Assembly: GCA_033807695.1 (NCBI GenBank)
Contig: CM066306.1
Span: 2,666,001-2,730,000 of the forward strand
Source: Daedaleopsis sinensis
Lineage: Eukaryota > Basidiomycota > Agaricomycetes > Polyporales > Polyporaceae
Length of the DNA: 64,000 bases
Direction: 5' to 3'
A model generated the notes under the pieces. It saw nothing but the letters and a program-made list of their open reading frames with translations. It made no database searches and had not been told where the DNA came from. This document shows, one piece after another, positions 34,101 to 45,152 of this stretch. The stretch's first letter is position 1; the number at the start of each line of letters is the position of its first letter. The position numbers and the translations under genes were made by a program.

Positions 34101-35174
34101 TTGCTCGCATTCAAGGCTTCTAAGCCAAGGAGAAGATGTGCAGACCACTCCCCCGGATTCTGAGATGGGAGATTTTCTGTGAGAATCCTCCAAGCAACAG
34201 ACTAGCACGTACCACCTCGATGCTGCGCTGCCATGCAGCCTTCGCTTTCGCCTTGTGATCCATCGCCCAGAAGCACAAACCGATACCTATCCTTGGGTCG
34301 GGCAGGCAGTTAGGACTCAGTTGCAGAACACGTTGGAATAGCTTCAAAGATTGAGGGTATTGTCGTTTCGCATATGCGATCTTAGCCTACGATGGAGTAT
34401 TAAGACAGGGACGAAGCTACTAAAACGCTAACCGACCTTTCCCAGAAGAGCGACTATGTTGGTCGGCTTTTCTGTGAGTATGCCATCGAATGTGCGGGCA
34501 GCATCCTCCCAATGATTGGCGCTAAGTTGTATTATACCTGTATGAATAGTTAGTCTCGTTTATACACAACCGTCTTGTGAGCAGGTACCTCGTGTTAAGG
34601 ACGCCAACAGGGGATGTGACTCTCCATGTTCCGCTTCAAGCCGAGAACCTTGGTTGAAGAACATTGCAGCTTCTTTGTGGTACTCTTCTCGAGGCCGCTC
34701 CTCATTCATCTTGTCGTGGACTGCAACGATGAACCTCGTATGTACCTCCCGTGTCGTACAGTCTCAGTAGTCATCTACATACCGGCTTTTGAGAGTATCA
34801 GTTTCGGGGCTTTCGCGGCTCGCGCGATCAGAAGGTTCGCAAGAGAATGGAATAGAGGGGGGATAGAGCTGACGCTCCCACTTGATGTCAAAGCTTCACA
34901 AGGAGTAAGCGAGTGCTCTAGCATAACCAACGAACCACGCACTCTCAATTGCAGACCTTATGATCGTCTCTGCTGCATCTAGGTGACCCTTCCGCCAGTA
35001 CTCCGCCGCCAACCGTGTCCATATCCATACCCTGCAATGGCCATCCCTGAGCACTTCAAGCAAATCATCGGGCGAAGGGTCGAGACTGTCGAGTTCGACG
35101 GTGATGACCTCTTGACCTCCGAGCTCGATGTCAATAGTTCGCCCAGGTGGCGGAGGAGACACAGAGCCGTTCAT
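31120..35174 (-). CDS. CTR9: Ctr9, TPR subunit of the PAF1 transcription elongation complex
   Basis: Ctr9 is the scaffold of the nuclear PAF1 complex, which travels with RNA polymerase II and promotes histone ubiquitylation and methylation. The N-terminus has IDIELGGQEVITVELDSLDP. Then come stacked TPR motifs, for example ALLGKAKIAYAKRQYPQSLK, RIGIGLCFWAMDHKAKAKAA, GDNTDRMERAYKQALK and HNEAHELLKQALSSQPNNL. The C-terminal third is a charged coiled-coil (EEHLATQRQWEAESQAKIEA) followed by Lys/Glu-rich sequence. A stop at 31224 can be avoided by splicing a 59-base intron (31166-31224). That gives the ending SKETISDSDEEMS, a typical acidic Ctr9 tail, so the stop at 31120 is chosen. Roughly ten introns. 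Confidence 0.9.
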
Positions 35175-35791
35175 AGCGAGATTATGGGTTCCGGCGTGTC
35201 TTCGTAAGAATTGGGGGATTGAAGACTATCGTATGGTCAAGCACAAAGTCGTGAACAGGGCCAGATTCAGATAGGAGGGCGGAGGTATCCTGAGGAGGTA
35301 CTGGTCAGAGAGTCAGACTCAGGCCGTAGTCTGCAGCAACACTGGCATTGGCGCCCAATGCATGATCAGACGCGTTGTTTGGTCGTGTTTGGCCTGCCGT
35401 CGGCGTCAGTCCACACGCCTGCGTCGCCGCCGCCGTCGACGACGACGACGACACCCATCTCGCGCTCACTGGCCCCTTCAACGACTCTAGAACAACGCTT
35501 CCAATCATCACCTGTCGTGCACGCTCCCTTTCTACTTGCAATAACTTGCAACATCGCCGACGAGGAGCCCCTTGCCACCGTAACCCTCTGTGCCCGATCA
35601 TACGGAGTCTACGTGATCTCTCGCGGTCGTTCGTGCTTCATTGCAGCACTGTGGACTGTGCACGACAACCCCCGGCCTGAGGGTCCGCCTCTGCGGCATT
35701 CCTCACGGAACAAGTGCTCCCTACAGGATACCAAAGGACAAGCTCTGGAACGTTTGATTCTGGGTCAAATCGTTGGATTTTTTCGCTGGAG
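35175..35791. promoter_or_regulatory. Divergent promoter region, CTR9 / ADA2
   Basis: About 617 bases separate the two start codons. Open frames here are low complexity and were not accepted as coding. Confidence 0.5.
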
Positions 35792-38282
35792 ATGACGGTG
35801 ACTCACCGGAAACGACAGTACCAACCGGAGGAGATTCAGAGTAAGTGGTGGCTAATCTCTCGTACCTTGAGGCCATCTTCTACCCCCGCTGTGGGTTTCT
35901 CACGCATCTTGCTTTTGATTACGTAATAGCTGTGAGCGAGCCTGGCTTGCAGATCGAGTGCGACGGGTGCGCATGCGACCTCACCCATTCCATCCGGATA
36001 AAATGCGCCGACCCCGTCTGTGAGACCGGGGACGGGGTCGACATCTGCCCAGCATGCTTCTGCGGCGGGAAGGAGTTTGGCAGCCATAAGCGTGGCCATG
36101 CTTATCGAGTGGTGGTAAGCCAGAAATATACCCAGACGGACGGGCTGCGACTCACCGTGTGCCATAGGAACTACATTCATACCCAATATTTGTTGAAGAC
36201 TGGGGTGCCGATGAGTAAGTGAGGTACTTGATCCGCCAAGTACTAGTGTTCATGTACGTCAGAGAGTTGTTGTTGCTCGAAGGCATAACTCTCCAAGGCC
36301 TGGGCAACTGGCAAGCAATATCGGAACACGTCGGAACGCGGACCAAAGAAGAGGTTGAAAAGCACTATAATGCCGTTTACATTGAATCTCCCAATTGGCC
36401 TCTCCCTGTGCGTCTAACATTTACCTCTTGCCACCATCTCGTTTGTAGTACCATCTCACACACTCCGCATAGCGAATGGATGTCGACTTCGATATTGACC
36501 CGGCCGAGTTTCAAGAACGCAAACGACGGCGAATTTCTACAATGACAACCAGTGCGCCACCTCCTCATAAGGTCGCCCCCGTGTCTGCTCCTGGTGTCCA
36601 TGAAGTGGCGACATTCCTACCTGGACGACTCGAGTTCGAGCACGAACTCGACAACGAGGCTGAGGATATCGTCAAGGATCTCGAGCTGGGTATGTGTTTA
36701 GAGTGGGGCGGCGATCAGATACCCGAGGACGAGAACGATCCCGACGTGAAGGCTCGTGCTCGGTTAGAGGAGGAATTGAAGGCGAAAGATACGTACTCGG
36801 GCAAACGAGTGCCTAATGGTATCCTCAACGGTGTAGTCAACGGATACCACTCGAACGGCAACACACCAAGACGCGACACAAGTTCGAAACCAGATGACGA
36901 GAAGAAGAGCGACGGAGATGAGGACGGAGACGAGCAGACCCAGCCACCGCCTTTTGAGACGAAGGAGTCTCTCGCCTTCAAGTTGTCCATACTCGGATCC
37001 TACTATCAGCGCGTTGAGAAGCGGGACGAGAACAAGAAGTTCATGTTCGACAGAGGGCTTCTCAACTACAAGCAGGTGAGTGCCGGAGTGTTTCACTCCA
37101 CATTCCCCCTGAGCTCACGATCCATGCAGATGCAAGCCGCAGAAAAGAAGCGATCGAAAGAAGAGAAAGACATCCTCCATCGACTGCGGCCCTTTGCCCG
37201 CTTGCAAACCGCAGAGGACTTTGAACAGTTCCAAGCAGACATCCTTTGTGCGTCCTAATGCCCACAACCCTATTACGGCTCCGGTCGCCATGTGACTCAC
37301 ATTGACATCACCACGCAGACGAACACATTCTCCGGAAGCGCATCAAGGAGCTGCAGCACTACCGACAGCTGGGTCTGCGCACACCCGCCGACATCGAGAA
37401 GTACGACGCGGACTTCCAGAAGCGGGTCAGTTCATCTCCTCTTCATTTACCGTCCGCGCGAGGCTGACGATCGCCCCAGAACGCGGTCAAGAACTCATAT
37501 ACCTCCCGTGACTACTTGCCCGAGCGCCGTCTTGGTCTCAACCGCGCCTCTTCTGGACCAGATCCACGTCGCGGCGTGGACGGCGACCACGAGCGCGAGG
37601 CCACCCCGAAACTCGGCGCCCCGTCAGGTGCCGGCGGCACGGGCCCGCCAGCACGCAAGATGCGTACGTTCTCTCTCTCTCACTCTCCGTCCAATTGTCG
37701 CAAGGCACTGACATCCACATCCGCCCGCCGCGCAGCCGCCCCGCTCAACCTCGCAAACAGCCCCGCGCTGCACCTGCTCACGCCCGAGGAGCAGACGCTC
37801 TGCTCGCAGCTGCGCATCCTCCCGAAGCCGTACCTCGTCATCAAGGAGACGCTGGTGCGTGAGTACGCCCGCCGCGGGGGCAAGCTCCGCCGCCGCGAGG
37901 CCCGCGACCTCGTCAAGATCGACGTGAACAAGACGAGCCGCGTCTGGGACTTCCTCGTGCAAGCCGGGTTCCTCACCGTCGGCAACACCGACGTCATCGC
38001 GAACACCGCCGCTGCCACCGGTGCTGGCTCGTCGGGACCTGGGTCTGGGGCCGCGGGTGGGGCTGCGACTGGAGACGCGAGGTATGTCCCGTCCCGCATC
38101 GAGATGTCTTTGTGGGCCAGGACGTGTGTGCTGACGCGAATCATAGCCGAGCGTCCGCGACACCTTCACTGAGCGCGTCGCCGAGCAAGGACTCATTTAT
38201 GGCACAAATCTCGCCTCGGCCACCTCCGTTCACGACCGCGCCCCTCGCGTCTTCGTCGGGCTCGTGGTCGGGGCCGAGTTGA
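35792..38282 (+). CDS. ADA2: Ada2, transcriptional adaptor of the SAGA histone acetyltransferase complex
   Basis: Ada2 binds and stimulates Gcn5 in SAGA and ADA. Domains occur in the expected order. First is a ZZ zinc finger: [19 protein letters not shown], then ICPACF and [15 protein letters not shown] domain follows: [20 protein letters not shown] and [18 protein letters not shown]. Then come the central ADA region ([52 protein letters not shown]) and a C-terminal SWIRM domain ([40 protein letters not shown]). The first exon is short ([16 protein letters not shown]). At the end an intron (donor gtatgtcccg, acceptor tcatag at about 38148) leads to a Ser/Pro-rich tail stopping at 38282; reading through it would stop at 38172. 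Confidence 0.9.
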
Positions 38283-38448
38283 TCTCCTCGAGCGGATTTT
38301 CTGCCTATACGTACCGTACACGCTATTGTCCTTATTGCTGTCGTGCTGTTTACTATACTCGTGTAGATTATTGAGCATTGTATACTATCTCATGCGCACA
38401 TCTCGCATTTCTACAGACCCGCCGTGCCCTCCGTTCTCTCGGGTTTCC

Positions 38449-40567
38449 TCACGCGCCATCGGCCAGCAGTCGGTCGATGATGGTCATGTCTACGAGGATG
38501 TTGGCTCTCGCGAGGTAGTCGTCGTTCCTGGGATAGATTCAGATTGGGGAAGCAAATCTGAGAGGGTCGAGAGCATGACTCACCAAAACTTGGAATAATG
38601 TCTGCTACCGGAGTCGCAGCTACATGACTGGTCAACGGGCCGACACATATCGAAGAAGATACGATGGCTTACAGGATTGTAACGATACGCTCTCCGTGAT
38701 TCCAGCCCATTTTCTTCACGAGCCTGATAGTTGCGACGAGGTTGCATGCGCTACTGGACCCTAGGAACAACCCGTCGTGGTGAACGAGATAGCGCGACAT
38801 GGCGACCGCCTCTGCGTCAGTTACTCTGGTAGCACAGACAATGTAAGTGCTATAGGTAGCAAAGTGGCGTCGAGCTCGAACCTGAATGCTTCATCAATGA
38901 TGGGTAAGGCAAGTTCGAAGTTGTGCGTCAGCCTGTTGATGCCGCTGAGGATGCACGTCAGTCCACGACGCAGTCTCGAGATGGAGAGATGCCTTACATC
39001 CCCTCTACGACCGTGTCAACCTGATGCCGACGTTTCGTTCCCTCGGCCTCTTTGCGGTCGAACATGACACCAAACTTGACCTTGTTGAACAGTCCGCTGC
39101 CATCGGGATCAGCCAGCGCGACGATGACATTCTTTTTCTTCGACTTCAGGTACTGCCCCGTTCCAGCGATCGTCCCGCCCGTGCCTGCTCCGGACACGAA
39201 CGCATCGATGAACCCGCTCGTCTGTCGCCATATCTCTGGCCCAGTCCCGTCGAGGTGTGCATAGTAGTTACTTCGGTTCTTATGGACAGAGCATTCCATT
39301 CAGAGAGGACATTGGGAAAGACAGATAGCGAGGGACTTTACCTCGAACTGGTCTGCAAAGAACCCCCGTGGCTTCATCGCGAACTCGCGCTCTTCCTTAG
39401 GGTCCATGAGCGCGTTGTCCGCCAGTGCCTCATCAGCTGTCGTTGTCACTAACACGGAAGACGAAGCAGTCGGAATGAGGTGTGCCCGGTGACGTGAGTT
39501 TGGATGAGCAGGATCATCTGGTTCGGAAGCAAAGTTCCTTGCCCGGTCGCGGGCGAGGTTCTGACCTCGATCGTTCAATGGATACTTCCTGCAGGCAATA
39601 TTGTGCGGACACGCACCACAAACTATGGAGAGCGGTTAGACATGGAGTTGGGAGGAGTGCAGCTTAATGACTCGCCTGTTTTTTGTCCACAATGCTGGCT
39701 GGACGGACGCGTTCGACATGTGCGCCGAGGGCGAGCAACGCTTTCACCTTTTCTTCAGCAACATCGTCCGGCATGATGATCGCTACGCAACGTCATCAAC
39801 AAAATGTGACTCAGAAAGAATCAATGGAAGTAGACTGTAACGCACTCGCTTCATATCCTCTACCCAGGCCAAGACGTCAGTAAAGCATCGATCAAAAGTT
39901 GTATAGCACCACCAAACTTACTTCGCTCGGGCTATCGTGGCAATCGAGATGCCCGTGGAGCCTACCGTACCTTCGAAAATGCGAGATCCTGTATGTGGAT
40001 GGAGCAGCCCACGCTCTTCGGCATCGGTAATCACTAGGATGTATCGCGACGGCAATGTTCAATCTGTAGTCGAATGACTCGATGCTGCAGGATGTATGGA
40101 TTGCTCACTTCGTAAAGCCACGCGGTCTTTTACACTACCGCCGGGGTTCATGAACTGCGAAGGCGCGGTTAGTGAGCAGGGACGACCCACGCAGGTAGCG
40201 AGATAGAGAGATCACTTCACCTCTGCCTTCCCGAGAACTTCGACACCCAAGGCATCGCTCAAAGACGATATCCTGACTAAAGGTGTATTTCCTAAAAAGA
40301 ATATTAGGTTAAGTCGCTAGTCTCTGCGCAGGTCACGATAGTCGACTGACCAATCAAACCCGTTACACCGTCGACAACCTCATCGCTTCGTAGCTCGATC
40401 GGCCGAGGCTCGAACGTTGGAGGCTCGACTTTACGCTTTCGCTTATAGTAGGTGACTGCAGATGTCGTCGTCAAAGACAACGCAAGCCCTATGAGGACAC
40501 CATAGCACAAGTGCTTCGCTGTGGATCTGGTAGGTAACCTGGTCAGTATGTGCTCTAGTGCGCCCAT
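38449..40567 (-). CDS. PLP-dependent cysteine synthase (O-acetylserine sulfhydrylase type), membrane-anchored
   Basis: This is a fold-type II PLP enzyme that makes cysteine from O-acetylserine and sulfide. The start at 40567 gives a leader with one hydrophobic segment (GVLIGLALSLTTTSA) followed by KRKRK. This is consistent with anchoring in the mitochondrial outer membrane or another membrane. The catalytic core has the PLP lysine in NPGGSVKDRVALR, then EGTVGSTGISIATIARA, IIMPDDVAEEKVKALLALGA, FVSGAGTGGTIAGTGQYLKS and GLFLGSSSACN. The last exon encodes NILVDMTIIDRLL and the stop at 38449. Many short introns. It has no CBS-pair domain, so cystathionine beta-synthase is less likely. Tail-to-tail with ADA2 (about 165 bases) and divergent from the cysteinyl-tRNA synthetase gene. 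Confidence 0.85.
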
Positions 40568-41588
40568 CTCGCACGTCAGCAGACACTAGTGAGCGTGAGC
40601 ATGAACGTCAAGTTGAAAACCTTGTTGAACTTGCAGCGGGAAAGTAGGTAGCCGATTCTAAGTACACGCAAAAATGAGGTCATATTGCCTGATACGGTAT
40701 GTACATGGGGTTAGGGTTAGGAGGACGAAAGGGCAAAAAATAAGAGGCCTGCCCAGCCCGAGGGCCGAAGCAGGACAGGGAAATATTGAGACGATGCACG
40801 AGCCGAAGCCCGTACAAACCGCGAGGTCCCCCTGAGGACAAGGTCGCCGTGCTATGGGAGGCCCCCACGGCCCACGACCCCAGGTACATGAAGGGAGCCG
40901 TGCCATCAAGGTAAGTATGATTTGCCATCATGTTTGTCAAGGGCTTATATACTACTCTCGCGCGCACGGACCATCGTATTTAGGGCAGGCATATCGCTTC
41001 GCCTAATAGCGTATGGTGGCATTGATGCGACGTACTTATGCCTGTGATTAACCACTCAGCGCTCAGCGCGCACAATCACCGAAGTCCGGCAGGGCCGTGT
41101 TAACTCAGACTGTTGTAGTTTAACTACCGACATTACTTCAACCTTGTACCGAGCTTCCTCCATCATTACTACACAAGAGGAGAAAGAAATCGTTAAGATA
41201 TTACGATGTCGTTCAAGATATACCGTGACACAGAGCCGCATACGCTTCTCATGAGGTTTTTCTGAGCGGTATGCAATGCAATTCGTTGTCTGAGAAAGGC
41301 CAAGGCGTTGAGAGGAGGGGGTCGCCAAGGCGGTAGAATCTGGTCAGTGGTAGTAGTCCGAACCGTCGGACCTGAACGGACCGGGGTTAGATAGGCGCTG
41401 ATGTCGCAGAACTCAAACCTAAAACGCGAACGGAACAGTTACTCGCAGCAGACTGACTCCGCCGAGGATATAGGGCAGTCGTGTGGATGATCGTCCGTTC
41501 TTTTATCGTCTTGCCATCTACCCGCAATCTATCCTTCAAGTCGTTCTCTACATCTGCCCTCCGTTCCCGAGACTTGGCACGATCTATC
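40568..41588. promoter_or_regulatory. Divergent intergenic region, cysteine synthase / cysteinyl-tRNA synthetase
   Basis: About 1 kb between the two start codons with no supported gene. Two adjacent TTAGGG units occur at about 40709-40722. Confidence 0.4.
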
Positions 41589-44500
41589 ATGGCTGTTCAG
41601 CAACCACCGTGGTCGCTACCGACCCAGAAGGAGACAGAACCCGTCCTCAAGGTGTACAACTCGCTCACGCGTACCAAAGTCGGTGCCCAACATACACGTC
41701 GTCGCTCGATGGACACTTCATCTGAAGCTCGTCTGTTATAGACGGAATTTGTGCCGATCACTGGACGGCATGTGAAGTGGTATAACTGTGGCCCGACAGT
41801 CTATGATTCGTCGCATATGGGACATGCCAGGTGAGTTCGGATGGCGCAGACGAGACTTGTCATGCAAAGCTGAATCGAGATGACTTGCTCAGAAACTATG
41901 TCACCCAAGACATCCTTCGGAGAATCGTGACGGATTACTTTGGATACGATGTGCATTTTGTGATGAACATCACGGACATTGACGACAAGGTAAGTACTCA
42001 TACTTGACGCTGTAAACGAAGTGCCGGATGCAAGAGGGCATGGTCGAACCTGCGGCCCATAACTGTTCGCGCCTTGTCCTGCCATGCATATATGATCCAA
42101 GCCCATTCAGGTTCATCATGCGTACGAAACAGGAAGAACGGTGCTATGATGCACTCAACCATTGAGTCTTCGGTCCTCTCCCGCCATGCAATCTTGCTTG
42201 TCTATGCGCATGAATCGTTTGGGATGAACATCTTTCCATTGTTCCTTGGCATCGAAGATTGCCTCCATGCTTCCCATACGGCAGTCTAAGCGTGCTCATG
42301 CCCAAGTATGACTGGATATTTCGTCGTTTCTTACCAAAAACTACATCTAGATCATCCTCCGAGCACGTCACAATCATCTTATTTCTAAATTGCGTTCAGA
42401 AACTTCGGCCCTCACAGAGGAATTGCTCGCACAAGTGCTTGCCGCTTGGGTCTCCTACGTCCAGTCCAAGGTAGCCAAAGGGCTCGCGGAGTCAGAGCGC
42501 CCTCGATCGGGCAAAGAGCGGGAAACGTGGCCCACCCTAATGCAGCGCTTTCAAGACAAGGAGTGGAAGCAGGTGGGGTTGCAGAAAGACGAGAAATTCG
42601 AGATGCACTTTAATGCAGCAGTACGTGTTCCTGTCCCTCGCGGGATGAATGACTTCATACTCATGCGCCTTAGAACGCGACGTATACCGCTTTAGTCAAA
42701 GCGGAAGAGGAGCTCCGGTCGAGCCAGACAGACGTCGAGTTGGCCCATGCACTCATAGATCTGTCAAAGGACGTCCTGGCGTTGACACTAGACAAGCAGG
42801 TGATTGAAACCCTCTTTTCTTCGGGTCCGCATTAACCTCCTGGCAGTACGGCAGTACTGTAACCGACCACACGATCTTCCGGTCACTAGCTGCGTACTGG
42901 GAGGAAGAATTCTTCAAGGACATGCGTCGCCTCCGCGTTCGTGATCCTGATACATTGACACGTGTGACCGAATACGTTCCCGAGATTGTGTCGTTTGTCG
43001 AGGGCATCGTCAAGAATGGATACGGCTACGAAGTCGACGGCAGCGTTTACTTCGACACTCGCACGTTCGACAAGGCAGACAACCATTCGTATGCGAAATT
43101 GGAGCCTTGGAGCAAGGGCAACCTTGAGCTGCTAGAAGAGGGCGAGGGTGCCTTGTCCGTCACCACTGGCCGCCGTTCTCCCGCAGACTTTGCGCTCTGG
43201 AAGGCATCGAAGCCTGGCGAGCCCTCATGGCCGTCACCGTGGGGCCCTGGCCGTCCTGGATGGCACATCGAGTGTTCCGTAATGGCGTCTGCTGTACTTG
43301 GCGACAACATGGACATCCATTCTGGCGGCATCGACCTCGCCTTCCCCCACCACGATAACGAAATGGCTCAGTCTGAGGTGCGTTTTTTCTCTCACTCTGC
43401 AAGGAGATTGATCGCGCATCCATCTGGCGACCTTGTTTGACGTTGACATCTAGGCGTACCACAACTGTTCTGCATGGGTAAATTACTTCATTCACACTGG
43501 TCATCTGCACATCGAAGGCCTCAAGATGAGCAAGTCCCTGAAGAACTTCATCACAATTGACGTGAGCAACGCCCGAGAAACCATTGACATGCCGTTCGAG
43601 CGTCTGAGCCACTCCATCCGGCACTCCCCATCCAGGAAATCCTGCAGAAGTATAGTGCGCGCCAACTTCGACTGGCATTCCTGACACAGCTATGGAATGC
43701 CAAGGTTGACTTCTCCGAATCGCTCATGACCGGCGAGGTCCGTGGTATTGAGATTGCGTTCAATGTGCGTAGGCACCGTTTTGCACACACGTCAGTGACC
43801 TTGCAGCGTGGACTGATCACACTGTGCCTGTAGAACTTTTTTACCAACGTCAAGGCACTCGTATCTCAAGCCGAGGCCGACGGTCCGAAGCTCGATGACA
43901 AAAACCACTTCCAAGACGCTGAAAGGGAGCTGACTGACAGGTTAGAAGAGGTTGCAGTAGCGTAATCGACCCTATATGCTGATCAAACTTTGCCTCCCCT
44001 GCTCCAGCCTCCATGCAAGTCAGGCGGCATTCCGCACGGCGCTCTGCGACTCGTTCAACACTCCCGAAGCGATCGATGTTCTCCGGGATCTAGTTTCCCG
44101 GACCAACGTCTACATCAAGCTCCCGGGCAGAAACGTCGAGATTGGCTTGGTGCAGCGCGTCGCTCGTTGGATTGGCGACATGCTCCGGATGTTTGGACTT
44201 GGTGAAGGTGACTCTGTCGAGATAGGCTGGGGCCAGGAACGAAGCGCTGACGAAGGAAACATCAACGTACGTCTACGTTGCGGTACTGCCTGCCTCTGCC
44301 CGCATTTTTGGAAACCTACACATCTGTCCGGCGGGCAGATAAATATCTTGGCTAACGGCGGTTTTGTGTCTTCAGCGCGAGGAAGTCCTTATGCCATACC
44401 TTCGAACGCTCTCAACATTCCGGGATGGCGTTCGCAAGCTCGCGATCGCCAAAGGCGACGGTGCCTTGAAAGACATCCTGACGCTCTGTGACAAACTGCG

Positions 44501-45152
44501 GGACGTGGATTTGGTGCCTCTCGGGGTGGCACTCGACGACCAGGAAGGTATGTACGTGTCTGACGTCACACCGGCACGATTTTGACCGCATGACATGAAT
44601 GTCGAAACCTACTCTCTTAACGCCGCCGTCCTCGACCCCCTATCTACGTGGCCGGCTACACGCCTGCCTCGCATGCACGTCGCGAATCGCGTGGACCATC
44701 AAACGTCCGTCCTTCTCGGCCACACTTCTTCCTCCTCCCGCGTGCGGACTGCCTTCCATCATCTTCCATGAACCTTCGCGCGTGCCTTCGGACGCGCTGC
44801 AGACGGTAAAGCCCTTGTCAAGCTCGTGTCCCCGGCAGAGCTCATCAAGGCTCGCGACGAGAAGCGCGCCCAGGCAGAAGCTAAGGCTGCACGGAAGGCC
44901 GCGGCTGCTGATGCTGAGCGACAGAAGCGGCTCGCCGCGCTCGAGAAGGGGCGCCTGCCCCCGCAGGAGATGTACAGACCGCCGAACGTCCCTGAGGGCA
45001 CTTACGGGAGCTGGGACGACAACGGCATTCCGCTCACCGACGGCGAGGGCAAGGAGCTCAGCAAGAGCGCCGGCAAGAAGGTGCAGAAGGACTGGACCCT
45101 GCAGAAGAAACGGCACGAGGAGTTTCTCGAATGGCAGAAGCAGCCGCAGTGA
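41589..45152 (+). CDS. Cysteinyl-tRNA synthetase
   Basis: This class Ia synthetase charges tRNA-Cys. The start at 41589 gives [18 protein letters not shown]. The HIGH signature reads HMGHAR after [10 protein letters not shown]. Next are [20 protein letters not shown] and ITDIDDK. The zinc site is supplied by that first Cys together with GWHIECSVM and [23 protein letters not shown] is the second signature. The eukaryotic insertion ([18 protein letters not shown]) and a Lys/Ala-rich C-terminal extension ([30 protein letters not shown]) match cytosolic enzymes. About ten introns, nearly all 50-75 bases. The exception is 41990-42350 (361 bases), between DIDDK and [10 protein letters not shown]; both ends have good splice consensus. 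Confidence 0.9.
41990..42350 (+). other. Unusually long intron of the cysteinyl-tRNA synthetase gene
   Basis: Donor GTAAGTACT and acceptor CATCTAG. At 361 bases it is five to seven times the other introns. No open frame inside was recognised. Confidence 0.7.

Noticed and set aside
38449..40567. Cystathionine beta-synthase as the identity of the PLP gene
   Set aside because: There is no C-terminal CBS pair and no N-terminal heme motif; the layout fits the anchored cysteine synthase type better.
40709..40722. Two TTAGGG units suggesting a telomere remnant
   Set aside because: Only two units in the middle of a housekeeping gene block; chance is sufficient.
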